Origin: Procambarus clarkii
Lineage: Eukaryota > Arthropoda > Malacostraca > Decapoda > Cambaridae
Reading direction: 5' to 3'
Length of the DNA: 64,000 nt
NCBI RefSeq assembly: GCF_040958095.1
Contig: NC_091193.1
Location: 21,709,047 to 21,773,046 of the forward strand
Shown here: positions 1-12,254 of the stretch, piece after piece
Layout of the letters: every line of letters starts with the position of its first letter
Numbering within the stretch: the first letter of the stretch is position 1
Position numbers and translations under genes: made by a program
The notes under the pieces: generated by a model
What the model saw: the letters and a program-made list of their open reading frames with translations, nothing else
Told to the model about the DNA's origin: nothing
Databases searched by the model: none

Positions 1-14
1 ATATATACAGTACA

Positions 15-49
<35 letters not shown>

Positions 50-434
50 CACATATACAGTATATAAAAGTCTACCAGCATATTTTAGAATTAAGTTTAC
101 TATTTTATTCCTAATCTCCCATTAATATACAGTGTAGTGCTTACAATTTCCATATAATGCAGACAACTCCACATTCATATGTATTTACGTAACTACTTCT
201 CCATATATATTTACATAAACTTCCTCAAATTAGAACTTGAATATACAGTCTACACAGGGAGAAAGGAATTAAGTGAGTGAGAGTTAAATGTGTGCAAATA
301 ACGCAAATTCTGAGAAATGAACGCTTGTGAAACAAAAGTATGTTGAGGAGGAAAAGTGGAGATAGATAGAATGGGGGAGTAATGAAAGGGGTGCGGTAGC
401 AAGGAAGAGTGCTTATCTATTATTTAAAAGCTGT
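1..434. other. AT-rich flank with (TA)n microsatellite
   Basis: A TA dinucleotide run lies at about 18-44. The rest is unremarkable AT-rich sequence; no gene or repeat family is recognised. Confidence 0.5.
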
Positions 435-780
435 GGATGGAATTGGCTTCAAAAACTTCTGTCGGTGCATTCCACTTGCCACCACCTAAACAGAGAATAG
501 GAACTTGCTTACGTCTCTTCAACCCAATTGCAAGTCAGCTTCCACTGAAGTTGTCTGGTCCTACCTCTTTTAATTTAAATAGGTTTCCTTTATGCTTCAC
601 TAGGTTTGGGCTCCATGCTAGAGCTGCATACTCCAGTAATAATCTCACATAGGCAGTGTGTATGGACTTGAAAGCCTCCTTGTTTAGATTCTTAAATGAC
701 ATTATGTTTTCTTATGTTTGCTAACCTCCCATATGCTGCTGATGTTATTCTGTTCACATGAGCTTCTGGTGTTAGTGTTG
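435..780 (-). mobile_element. LINE reverse-transcriptase C-terminal fragment (degenerate)
   Basis: The minus strand reads, in mixed frames, the block found after the RT domain of CR1/jockey-type LINEs: an AHVNRITSAAYGRL-like stretch, then NLNKEAFKSIHTAYVRLLLE and YAALAWSPNL. Stops and frame changes show it is dead. The apparent plus-strand ORF here is antisense to it. Confidence 0.7.
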
Positions 781-934
781 GGAGGAAAAGAGTGAGGTAA
801 GAAGAATGTGAGGTAGGAAGAGTGTAGGTAGGAGGGAAGAGAGTGAGGTAGGAAGATTGTGAGGTAAAGAGGAAGAGTGTTAGGTGTGAAGTATTAAGAG
901 AGTGGGGGGGGGGGGGGGAGTGAGTGTGTGTGTG

Positions 935-1770
935 TGTGTGTACTCACCTATTTGTGCCTGCAGGATTGAGCATTGACTCTTGGATCCCGCCTTTCTAGCC
1001 ATCAGTTGTTTACAGCAATGACTCCGGTCCTATTTCCCTATTATATATAGTTTTAAAATTATGAATAGAGTTTGCTTCCACAACCTGCTCCTTAAATGCA
1101 TTCCATTTTTCCACTACTCTTACGCTAAAAGAAAACTTCCTAACATCTCTGACTCATCTGTGTTTCCAGCTTCCACCCATGTCCCCTCGTTCTGTTGGTA
1201 TTCTGTATGAACATGTTTTCTATTTCCACTCTGTTAATTCCCCTGAGTATTTTTTACGTTCCTATCATATCCCCCCCCCCCCCATATCCTTTCTTTTTTC
1301 TAGTGTCGTAAGGCTCAGTTCCTTCAGGCGCTCTTCACATCCCATTCCTCGTAACTCTGGGATGAGCCTTGTTGCAAACTTCTGAACATTTTTCCAGTTT
1401 CCTTATGGGTTTCTTCAGGTGGGGATTTCATGATGGTGCAGCATACTCTAAGACTGGTTTCACGTAGGAAGTGTAAAGTGCCCTAAATGCCTCCTTACTT
1501 AGGTTTCCGAATGGTGATCTAATTTTTGCCAGTGTAGTGTATGCTGCTGTTGATATCCTATTTATGTGTGCCTCATGAGTTAGATTAGGTGTTACATCCA
1601 TTCCCAGGTCTCTTTCTCGAATTGTCACAGATAGGTAGTTTCCTTTCATTGTGTAATCTCCCTTTGGTCTCCTGTCATCTAATCCCATTTCCATAACTTT
1701 ACATTTGCTCATGTTGAACTCCAATAGCCATTTCTCTGACCATCTCTGCAACCTGTTCATGTCCTCTTAG
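935..1770 (-). mobile_element. LINE fragment: RT C-terminal part and 3' end
   Basis: The minus strand from 1,760 to 1,428 is one open frame of 110 codons, MNRLQRWSEKWLLEFNMSKC through SYVKPVLEYAAPS, typical of the post-RT region of CR1/jockey-type LINEs. It continues with stops toward a 3' end near 935 that resembles the tails at 2,090-2,150 and 47.2-47.7 kb. It is 5'-truncated, as usual for LINEs. Confidence 0.8.
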
Positions 1771-1839
1771 AGGAACACACACGCACACAGACATCCTCTT
1801 GTGGGTATGTGTGCGGGTGTGTGTGCGTGCTCAGTTCTG

Positions 1840-2150
1840 AGCAGCATCCTCCGTTTGGTCGTTAACGTTTATTATAAAAGGCCAGGCTCTAATGCCTTGC
1901 CTTGTGGTGCTCCGCTCATTGCCTCTCTATCCTACATCTCCCTTCCCTCTGACTCTGTCTCCTTCCTAAAAGGTACGCCTTCTTTTTGTTTAGTACTCTT
2001 TCCCGTGCAGCAGCCGACCTCTATAGTTTTCATAGGAATCGCTTTTCAAGAATGGTGTCAAAAGCAATCAGGCACTGTGTGTGTTTGTACACTTACCTCG
2101 TTGTGCTTGCGGGGGCTGAGCTCTTTGTTCTCGCCTCTCAATTGGTAGAG
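1840..2150 (-). mobile_element. LINE reverse-transcriptase fragment and 3' tail
   Basis: The minus strand holds a decayed FDTILEKRFL / LLGRRQSQREGRCR stretch like the RT palm region of LINEs, plus a tail (2,085-2,150) of the same type seen near 935 and 47,740. Probably part of the same damaged insertion as 935-1,770, separated by a CA/GT-rich segment. Confidence 0.6.
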
Positions 2151-2731
2151 TGAGTGAGTGAGTAAGTGAAAGAGTGAATGAGTCAGTTAGTTAGTTTTTG
2201 CATGTATGAGTACATGTCATTATCATCTGTATCAAGGTTATATCTGCTTAGAACACTAATTATGATCACTGGTTCCTATTTGGTTGAGTGTGTGATAGGG
2301 GGATGGGGAAAGAAGTGTGTGTGTGTGTGTGTAAAAGAATATTAATTAAAAAAAAATCAGGGATATTTCAATATGCAGTTTTTTTTATAAATTTGAGACA
2401 TTAAGTTGTGTTATCAAATTTGTTTGCAGAGTTCTTCAGACATTTACATTGAGAAATGTACAATATACAGTAGTCTAGCTGTATTATAGATGGCTATCAA
2501 GTACACTGAGAAGGTACAAATGAATACTTTAATAGGCTCACATTGTCCTTGTCTATTTATAATGTGTCATTACACAAAAATCTTTTAAAATACAGATGTT
2601 TTAGCACTACCTAGTTAACATTTGTTTTATTTTGCCTACTTTAACTTGCTTGAAGCAACTTTGGGTAAATATTTGCTTCTGTTTCATTTCCTGTCTTCAG
2701 TCCTGTATTTTTCTTAACTTGTCTTTCCTGA

Positions 2732-2825
2732 GTTGTTCTCCAACCCAGGGTCTGTGTTCATCCAGGAGACAAGAACTTCACCAGATTCCCTCGAGCTGTG
2801 CCCTACAGGAACAAATATCGTCGTT
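2732..2825 (-). repeat. Dispersed repeat, copy 1
   Basis: The reverse complement shares an interrupted match (GGGCACAG, AAGTTCTTGTCTCCTGG, CACAGACCCTGG and following) with 5,598-5,710 on the plus strand. Family not recognised. Confidence 0.4.
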
Positions 2826-3799
2826 CAGCACTACATAGTCTTCCCAGCTTGGCGTTTCTTTTGATAATTACTTACTTTATAAATCATCATATTTCTTTAT
2901 TTAGGCAGAGAAGACAGGTAAGATCAAATTAAATTTGCCACCAAGATGCTGTTACTGGATGCTGGATGCTGTTACAACAAAGAACACAAAAATAACTTAA
3001 TCCCCCCCTCCCTCCAGAAATAACTGGGTAACACAAGGAACACAGTAAAGGTATTTAGAAACTATGCAAACTTTATTGCCTGACTTTTAATTCTGATCAT
3101 GAGAACAAGCAAGCCCTACATGTCACCGACTTCCACCTGAGTTTCTTCTCTGCTATGCAGTGGTCAATTTTAGTTAAACAGTCTGATTATTCTCTACTTA
3201 ACTAAATTCTGTTTATCCAAGTGTCATTACTTTTATCATTAGTTTATCCCTTTACAAATTACTAGTCTTTTAAGTACCTCTAGCTATCTTTTATCTGCTT
3301 CAGCTGAGTTTCACCATTTTCTTCACCGAGTGTTGAGGACCACTAATGTATCAGAGAACTTTTCTGCAACTGTCAGTCAAGTTCTTGGCATGTTTTGACT
3401 GGGCTAAACTACTTCATTGGCAGTGCCTTGGGCATAGTTTTCGAGTCGAGCAATATTTACACTTTTTAGTATTCTCCTAGTCTGTTCATACTTGCTTTGT
3501 TGTATGCACCTATTTTTTTTTAATCCATTGCTAGTTGTGCCCTCCATCATCTGTGATGGAACAGAGCTCAGTCAGCAGAGAGAGAGTACTGCCTCTTGCA
3601 ATTTGGCAGCCGGATTTGAGTTTGATTCTAGAGTTTTATTTGTCTAGAACCAGAATCTTGTTCTCCTTTGGCTGTGTCCCCTTGCCCTCGTGAGTCTTGA
3701 TCTAGCCTTGTGGAAAGAGTTTACCTGCTTCTGGGTCATTTTCCACAGTTAGGCCCCATGGACTCGTATCATATCTTGCTATAATAATTCAAGAATTTG

Positions 3800-5250
3800 T
3801 TGTGTGTACAAGAATATTGTGTAATCCATATTATACCCAGGTTAATGCCCTAGAGTCCCTGCTAGTTTATTGTGGGACTCATAACCAGGTCTCCCACTTG
3901 TGTACTTCATTGGGCTATTACCTGGTGGGTGTTCTCCAGTCCTTCCTTCCCTTATCCAGTTGGTTTGGCCGGCCCTCCCAGGTAAAGGTCCTGATATTTC
4001 TTGGTGCATGTTCCGAGCATTATGAGTACTGTATTGTACTCTGGTGTTTAGGAGTTCTATGGGCTGCTGTGTCCCACATACAGTTGGTGGCTGCTCTGGC
4101 AGTGTGAGGTTTTACTTAAATTGACCCTCTTCCTGGATCTAGCATTTCTTGGTGTATCCACGGAGGTATTTTTTTCTTTCCATCCGATCTCATATGGCTT
4201 TGCTTGTCCTAATTCATGAGACCTTCATTCTTCTCATCGGAGCCAATGTTTGGTTTAAGTGTGTGTTTTTGTTACTTTTCATTTCTGCTGTAGCCCTTCC
4301 TTTTGATGTGCCCTTTTTGCTGGCAGTGATTCAATGCTTCTGTCACTGACCTTCTCCTATGTTGCCTCTGTTATGTTGATGGCAATTGGATGTTTGGAGT
4401 TGTTGTTGCTGGCTGACCTTGTTCATTCTAGGCTTTGCCTGTCCTAGATGTGATTTTTGGGTCATGAGTGTGATCTCATTGGCATATTCTCTTGCCAGAG
4501 GTTTCTTGTTTCTTGTTGTGGAAGTTGTCACTGCTGCTCATTCTGGGCTGTGTTTTGCATTTTATTGGCTCTTACCTTTCTGGCTTTCTTGGTACTTTGC
4601 CTGTTGGGCTCTGTGCTTTATGTTCTTACAGTATGCTTTTAAGTCTTCATTCCTTTAGTGCTCCATTCTTGGTGATTAATGGTCTGGTTTCTTGTTTTGT
4701 TGTGTATTTGGTAGATTCCCTCCTTCAGGTGAAGGTTGACTGCAAGGTCTGAGCCCACCTTCACCTAACCCCATCTGTTTTGGGCTCATTATTTAGTAGT
4801 CTATTAGGCCTAGTTTGCCCAGTGCCCTCTTGTACTTTTTAGAGGTGCACCTTTAGTTGATTTGGTGGTTTTTACTGTGACAAACAGGATGCAACTCCTC
4901 ATTACATTGGGCTACTTTGTTGGAGGATAACTGGAAAGTATGCTTCTCTTGGCTGCTTCTGCTCAGGTTTATGCCAGTTGACTTGGGAACTTCTGCAATT
5001 CTCAGCTTCTCTCTCAATAACTCAGAGCTAGTGTTCTGGTCTTTGCCAGTATTTCCTCCTCCTTTCCTGTGAATGTCTTATCTTAGGTGCTTCCAGTTAT
5101 CCTTTAGATAAGCTATTAGTCACCTAGGTATGCTCCGGTGCAGCAGAAAGGTTTCTTGGTCCCTTTGGACAGGTTTTCACTTCATGACAGCTTTGTTTGG
5201 ATGTGTTCTTTAGCTCAGGTAAGTTTCTTTTATTAAAGGGGTTTATCTGT
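3800..5250. other. Strand-asymmetric T/G-rich block of unknown origin
   Basis: About 1.4 kb with marked plus-strand excess of T and G over A and C (clusters of CTTTCTTGG, TGGTTTC, CCTTC). Open frames here are short, hydrophobic and overlap in all frames, so they are not credible proteins. A block of similar composition lies at 56.85-57.7 kb on the other strand, which suggests a non-coding part of a transposon family. Confidence 0.35.
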
Positions 5251-5597
5251 AGCCGACTCAGGAAGTTGAATTTTTAAAACTTTTTATTTAGCAGCTCCTC
5301 GTATGTTTCCTATCACATCCATGTTGTCCTGACTTAACATTTATGGCAGGGGTCTGGGCTTAAAGATGGGGCCTTTTAACTCACACGACCTAGGTAAGGT
5401 GATGGCATTACCACCTGGTGTTAGAAGTGTGGTTAATAAATTAGCTTATAAAGGTTTAAAGATTAATCTGGTATTCTGTACATTTCTTGGAGGAAGGGTT
5501 AAGCTTATTTCTGCTCTTCATTGTCATAGTAAGCAGTTTTTTAATTGGAGGATTAAAACAATCTTCCCTTCCCAATTTAAAAGCAAGATTTGAAAAG

Positions 5598-5710
5598 CTA
5601 CTGGTTCTTGTGGGGCACAGGTCAACACAGCATGACAAGATTCTTGTATCTTGAGCGAGCACAGGCCCTGGCTCGGGGAGCAACTGGGTAGGCTTGTGGA
5701 AAGGGAGGAT
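5598..5710 (+). repeat. Dispersed repeat, copy 2
   Basis: Partner of 2,732-2,825 (opposite strand). Not recognised further. Confidence 0.4.
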
Positions 5711-5746
5711 TCCATAAAGTTCCACTTGCATTAATTATAGTACAGT

Positions 5747-6258
5747 GACACCTCGGATTACGAATGCCTTTATTTACAAATTTTTTGGGTTATGAGCCCA
5801 ATTTTTTTGTAAAATCCAAATCGGGTTACGAGTTTTGCCTCGGGGAAACGAAGTTTGTTGATACACGTATGGCTGACCTAGCGCGTGGTGGCATGGCGAT
5901 CACACCTCAGTTTACCAGTGCTTCCCGCCTAGTGACAATTGCGCCTGAAATCTTTGTAAAGAATTAGTTTTTTTTGGGTATTTGCACACAAGTTATTATG
6001 TGTCTCGACATGGGTCCCAAGAAAGCCAGTGGTAAGGTTCAAGCCAAGAAAACACATGTGAGAATGACCATAGAGGAAAAACAAGAGATCATTTGTAAAC
6101 ATGAAAATGGTACGAGGGCTGTTGATGTAAAATAGAGGATGTCCCTTCCTCATTTATGAAGAAAATGTGTGCAGCATGGGAAGAATTGCAAAGTTTTGCT
6201 GAAAAGTGTCAACACAACAGTCTGCTACAGCTTGATTTGGGTGACACTTTTTTAATGA
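5747..6258 (+). mobile_element. Pogo/Tigger-like DNA transposon remnant
   Basis: Starts with a CAGTGACACCTCGGATTACG end typical of Tigger-type terminal repeats. At 6,010-6,132 it encodes MGPKKASGKVQAKK, then MTIEEKQEIICKHENGTRAV, the start of a CENP-B-like helix-turn-helix DNA-binding domain. A stop follows and the catalytic DDE domain is absent. The element ends abruptly where a SINE fragment begins. Confidence 0.65.
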
Positions 6259-6261
6259 CAA

Positions 6262-6470
6262 TGTGATGAAGCTATGACATGGTATAAGAATTGCAACCAG
6301 AAATTCTACCGAATTTACTTGGATCCTGCAGCCTCTCCGAGAGACAAACCAGGATTTTACACAATTCCCCTCTGCACTCGAGCTATTTCAATAGGTCATT
6401 CTACCTCTTCGCCCCTTACTTCATTACTCGCAAATCACAATAGTGTGATGCATCAAATGAACAAATTCAT
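6262..6470 (-). mobile_element. SINE-related unit, minus orientation (head-to-head with next)
   Basis: The reverse complement matches 49,170-49,345 nearly throughout (blocks GAAGAGGTAGAA, TAGCTCGAGTGCA, CGGAGAGGCT, GGATCCAAGTA, TTCTGGTT). The same family therefore occurs at least twice in the window. Confidence 0.65.
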
Positions 6471-6473
6471 CAC

Positions 6474-6715
6474 AGCCCTTGTGGATTTGTTCATTTGATG
6501 CATCACGCTATTGTGATTTCTGTGTGTAAGTAAATTAATCTGTAAATTCAGTAGAATTTCTGGTTGCAATCCTTATACTATATCGTAGCTCGGTCGACTA
6601 AGGCAGCGTCTGGGATGCTCTCGGATGTAGGTTCGAATCCTCGTCACGGTCCCTTGTGGATTTGTTCATTTGATGCATCATGCTATTGTGATTTGTGTGT
6701 AATAAAATTCCATTT
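6474..6715 (+). mobile_element. tRNA-derived SINE
   Basis: Holds a tRNA-like head with a perfect B box (GGTTCGAATCC at 6,630-6,640) and a degenerate A box (TAGCTCGGTCG near 6,585), then a non-tRNA body with TTTGTTCATTTGATGCATCA. The body block occurs twice (6,487 and 6,660), so one copy appears to be inserted next to a partial one. It ends near AATAAA. It does not fold as a complete tRNA with an acceptor stem, so it is not a tRNA gene. Confidence 0.75.
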
Positions 6716-6719
6716 TATT

Positions 6720-8802
6720 TCACAATATATTCATCCTCAATTGCTTACTATTTAGAGTAAAAATATTTTGTACAGAATACAAAAATGTCACTTGCCACAT
6801 TTGGTATTAAATAAAGAAAATAACTAAATTGATATTAATAAAGTGCATGTGCCTGAATTTTTTTGTTTAAACAAATTACACATTCACACATCAAAATATT
6901 TATTAAATTGTAAACTTTCAAATTATCACACAAGGCATTACAGTTTTGGTGGTATGAAGGTACTCTCGGGTAAACAGCACTGTCTTATTTATACTGTACT
7001 ATAATTGTGAACATTACAATGATAAGTTATTCTTATTTACCAGTTTGTTAAATATACATTTTGTTTTACTGTCAGCCATGGGTAAAACTTTGCAAACTTC
7101 AGAATATAATAAATTGTGCAATTTTTAAATTATGCATTTGATTGTTACACCTAATCTCATTCAGAAAAATGAAATTATAGAATATAATTTTTTTTTACAG
7201 TCAACCCAAAATTAAGCCTAGTTTATTTTTGCATCCAAAACCAAGAGTTATGCATCTTCAGACATTTTTTTTTTTTTAATGGAAAATTTAAATTAAGTGC
7301 CAGATGTTACTTTACTCCGTCTCATGATCTACACATCTATAGATACAAGGGCTTGACTAATTCCGAGACGGGAAAAAATACATCGGACATCAGGCAAGAG
7401 AAATTGTTCCAGTCCTGAGAAATACAAAATGTTAAACTACGTTTCAGGGTACGCTTTAAGTAATATTGCAAATACAATTCATTTTATTGTATTTACTATT
7501 GTATTATAAATATGCAAATGCTAATCCATACATATATCACAGTCATTTTACTAAAAAAAAAGAAAAAAGTAAACATTATATTACATTAGGATTCTTTCAA
7601 TATATTTAGTGCCTTGCTGTAACTAATGCTTACTTGTATCAAAATAAATTACAAAATTAGCTAAATGTTGATCCTACTTTTCATCACAAATGAAAGTATT
7701 CACTGGACATGATGAATACATGGCCACGAGAGTCAAACAACTTGCACTATGATGCATGTACACTGAACCCAGCTCACCAGTCTTTAAAATAATTTCAATT
7801 TATATATAACTGTAGGGTGTTCAATAGATGGCGATAAATTTATAGGGGAGAAAAAGACAAAAATTATTTTCACCAATTTGTTTAACTCTTGTGTACACAA
7901 TGGACAGAATGCTCAACACAAGATATCCCAAAAATGACAAAACAAGACATCCTACAAATAGTGACCCCCATCTACCAGTAATAATTATCACAAATTATAC
8001 TCCAAAATACTTAGTACAAGAAGTAACACTTGCAACTATACATATAGTAACCAAATATGACACTAGATAATCATCATGGGACTTGGTACCATAACTTACA
8101 CCATCTGATATGTTACAAAGAGTCGAGTATTCCTCCTCTCTTTCTGCAACACTCCCAGTGTCCTACGCAGATATATAAAGGTTTAATTTTTTATACTTAT
8201 TTTAGTAAAGAATCTTTATATTATAAAAATGCTTATAGAAAATGTTAAAGCCAATAAATTACACATGTTTTCAACAAACTGATTATCACACTATGGTTTT
8301 ATACATTGTTCATTTCTCATATATACTGTGCTACTTCTCTCCCTGCCAAAACTCTTAAATCGTAACAAAAATTTATTTCCTCGACACAACCTTACAGTGT
8401 TGCGAGGATGACAGCATACGAGGAATCATTTAAATTTACTCTTAATAAAATCTAAAAAATTATATATTGTCAATTTCCATGACTTGACTCACATTAGAGC
8501 ATTAAGTATGCCATACTCACAAACCCAACATTTGCTTCAATAGTATATTTGACAACACAAACACATTGTAGAGTAACATTAAGTAGAGAACAAACTTTAG
8601 TGACAATGATAACGGCTTCAGTAGTGTGTGCACTCTACTTTGTGTTACTCTACATCATTCACCACTTCTATTCACTTAAGTTGCATTGTTCAGGGCTGTT
8701 CTTTAACAACTCTTAGCTTAAGTACACCTAATGGCTGGTTCATATGCCTTTCTTATCATCATCCACACATTGTGCAAATTTCTTTTTCTCTTTATTCTCT
8801 AG
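6720..8802. other. AT-rich sequence downstream of GPAT4 stop; possible 3' UTR
   Basis: About 2 kb of AT-rich sequence with no recognised coding or repeat content. Part is expected to be the GPAT4 3' UTR; how much cannot be told. Confidence 0.5.
8372..8377 (-). terminator. Candidate GPAT4 polyadenylation signal
   Basis: AATAAA on the minus strand about 425 bases past the stop codon. Another AATAAA at 8,791-8,796 lies only a few bases past the stop, so it is less likely to be the main site. RNA evidence would be needed to choose. Confidence 0.3.
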
Positions 8803-8926
8803 TCATTCAGTCTTTTCTTCTTTCTTCTCCGAGTTTAGATTTTGAACTTTAAGGCGCCTTGAAAATTCTTGCTGATACTGTTGTTTCCATTCTTTCTTTG
8901 GGGCTGATCGCTTCAAACCCCCATCC
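8803..8926 (-). CDS. GPAT4: GPAT4 last coding exon
   Basis: Acceptor TTGCTTTAG. The first base completes Trp, then DGGLKRS (conserved) and a charged, low-conservation tail ending KKEEKTE and TGA at 8,803-8,805. The tail length gives exactly the family-typical total. The untranslated 3' end continues toward lower coordinates; its end cannot be fixed from sequence alone. Confidence 0.93.
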
Positions 8927-11900
8927 CTAAAGCAAGAAAAATTGGGTTACTTTCAGCGAGTTAAAAAGATCAATATTTAAGAATTACTGTAGTTTTATGC
9001 CTTAATCGCTCTCTCACAGTACTAAGGCACACACAGCACAAAAAAAAAAAAAATACAAAAAAATACAAGTTACAACTTCGTGTCATCCTTTGCAGATGAC
9101 ACAAAAATCAGCGTGAAAATTACCTCTGCTGAAGACATTAAAAAATTACAAGCAGATATCAACAAAGTTTTTGACTGGCCAGCAGAAAATAACATGATGT
9201 TTAACAGTGATAAATTCCAGGTACGGCAAAAACGAGGATCTGAAACATAATACAGGGTACAAAACACAACTGAATCTGCCCATAGTAGGAAAACAGCATG
9301 TCAAGGATTTAGGAATAATGATGTCCGACGATCTAACGTTTACGGAGCATAACCAAGCAAATATTGCGTCAGCCAGAAAAACGATAGGATGGATTACAAA
9401 AACTTTCAAATCCATGGATCTAAACACAATGGTTGTACTCTTCAAGTCACTTGTGTTGTCAGCAGTAGAGATTGCTGAAATAGAGGGAATACAGAGAAAA
9501 TATACGACACACATAGCCGTGATAAAGGACCTAAATTATTGGGATTGGCTCAAAGCTCTCCAAATGAAAAAAAACTCACTAGAAGAAGACGCGAGAGATA
9601 CCAAATAATATACACATGGTAAATACTGGAGGGTCAGGTCCCAAATCCACATAGTAAAATAACAACGTACTGGAGTGAACGATATGGCAGAAAATGCAGG
9701 ATAGAACCAGTGAAGAGCAGGTGCGCCATAGGCACAATCAGAGAACACTGTATAAACATCAGAGGTCCGCAGTTGTTCAACGTCCTCCCTGCGACTATAA
9801 GAAATATTGCCGGAACAACCGTGGACATCAAGAGAAAACTAGACTTTTTCTAAAAGAAGTTCCGGACCAATGGGGCTGTGGCGGACCTGCGGGCCGCTCC
9901 AAGCAACAGCCTGGTGGACCAAACTCTCAAGTCAAGCCTGGCCTTGGGCTGGGCTTGGGAATAGAAGAACTCCCAGAACCCCATCAAGCAGATATCAAAC
10001 ATATTCTATGGTAGATGCCTTCCTGACTCTTGATGGTGGCAATGACACACTTAGGAAGTACAGTACACACATTTATGGGTCCTGATAGTAGAGTTGGGCT
10101 GTACTGTACTCACAATCCAGAATTCCAGGTTCAAATCCCAGGCAGAACAAATGTTTTGGCAAATTTTCTTTACCTAATACCTCTGTTCACCTAATACAAG
10201 TGCCCAGGAGTTAGCCTGTTTTGGCAATGCATCCTAGGAAGGATCAATAGTTTGACCTGGGGGTAGGGGGAGGGACCTTGATAGGCCTAATACATATACA
10301 AACACACAGGCTGCTTGTCCACTGACAAAATGATTTATTAGATACAAAATGGAAACCCTTATTGCAATTTGAGAGTTTGAAGTGTATAGGGAGAAATTAA
10401 CTTGTGTGATTATACATTATGATTTATATTCTTGACCAAATCATTAGTAAAAAAAGTTAATGGAATTTTGTAATAAAAGTTACTTACCAAACGAGATCTA
10501 CAAGACCTCCCTGTCGAGCAATTTCAGCTTTAACACGATTAGCAAAGTCAATTGAACTTTCGCCTTCTTTTCTTGTCATTGGAGGTAGATACCAAACATC
10601 ACACACAATGGCCCATGAGGTCATCATCATATAGATATAGCTCACCATAGAGTCTTTGGAAGAATTCCAAAATGCATCGCCAAATCTAGGATCATACTGA
10701 AATAAACACATATTACCGAGTAAAACAAAGTTTTCAAAACAATGAAATTAAGTACATATCCATACAATGTAATATCTTTACAACTAAAATAGGTTGTGTT
10801 ATTACTCAATACTCACTATATTTATACAACTATAATCTCATAGCTCAAAAATAATGAAAAATTAAAAAAATCAATGTTTACATTCAAACTTTATGATAAA
10901 TGTTGTAAAAGAAATTTAAGTTAGACATTCTTCCATTTGTAACTATCTATGAAATTTTAAGACAGAAAAACTGACACTTGTTGCCCCGGGCTGCTCTTGC
11001 AATTATAGCCTGCAACATGCCCAGGCACAAGAAATAAAAAAATAAATAAAAATTTGTCTTATAAAAGTGTTCATTTGTTTTCCTTGATTACCAGGAAAAA
11101 TAATAATAAAAAAAAAAAACAGGCGACATATTTTGGCTGCAATAGAGTCAAAAGTCTGGCAAAATTGAGGCGCTGACAGAGCAAGCGTCTAAGGTGATGC
11201 CCCCCCCCCCCCAAAAAACAAATCAATATAAAAGCATCTAGAAAAGACAGAGGGCTATTGATAGGAGCGCGCACACATACTAGACCGCTTTATCAACCAG
11301 AGCCTAACTCACCTTGATAGCAACAGGATATATGACCCCTCCAACTTCAAAAGTTCCTTTCTTGAACTGCATGACAGACGTGTTGTTGATGCACGTGCCT
11401 TCAGGAAATATTAAAATGGGAAGCTTTTCTGGATCTTCAACATGTTCTCTTAATCGTCTTGCTACTGCAAAGCGGTCTTTAGATTCTGAACGTTCAAACC
11501 AGATGTGTGCCGAGGCCCTTGATAAGGCTCTTTGGAAAATGCTCAAGAAACCCCCATGCCTCTGGCCCACCTAAGAAATTAATGCCATTAGTAATCAAAA
11601 TACATAAATGCACATTAAATCTACAAGTACTGTATATGATTATTTGAGCATTGCTCCAGATTAATAAGTTCACACTGATGTATACAACCTAAATGAGGAT
11701 ATTGTACCAAAAACAGTAAAACTACCTATTACTGTGCTTTCATTGGACAAGTTTTCTCTCACTGCTAATTCAAAAATTTAAATTAATTGAGCCCACAAAT
11801 TTGTAATAGTTTAGCATTTATGGTAACGTGTGTATATTGGCAAATTTATCTCCTTTTCTAAAAACTAAGTACAGGTATTAGCGTTCAAACTTTACTGTAT

Positions 11901-12208
11901 GTAGGAAAGTAACCACTACAAATAGTGAGAGCGTGCTGTATTGCATGTTTACATCGGGAGACAGACCCAGCATCTATGATTTGGTGATAAATATATAATA
12001 AATATTCTGAGATATGCAAAGAAAGATGGCAGAATATCAGAGGGAGGCAAGAACTGGTGCTAATTATCTAAAAGTGGGAAATGAGTTTATTTACATCGGA
12101 CTTGCTCAATAACATAACCAAGATGAAAGGGTGCCAGATCAAGAATGAATTTACCTGCAATCTTGGGATTTTCTTCCATATATGGGGGAGGGGGGTATTA
12201 ATAGTAGT

Positions 12209-12254
<46 letters not shown>

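Noticed and set aside
4149-4752. Several overlapping hydrophobic ORFs that could look like membrane proteins
   Set aside because: They overlap in all three frames within a T-rich block; hydrophobicity follows from T-rich codons.
6580-6655. A tRNA gene at the perfect B box
   Set aside because: A box is degenerate, no acceptor-stem pairing is visible, and the non-tRNA body matches other copies, so it is a SINE head.
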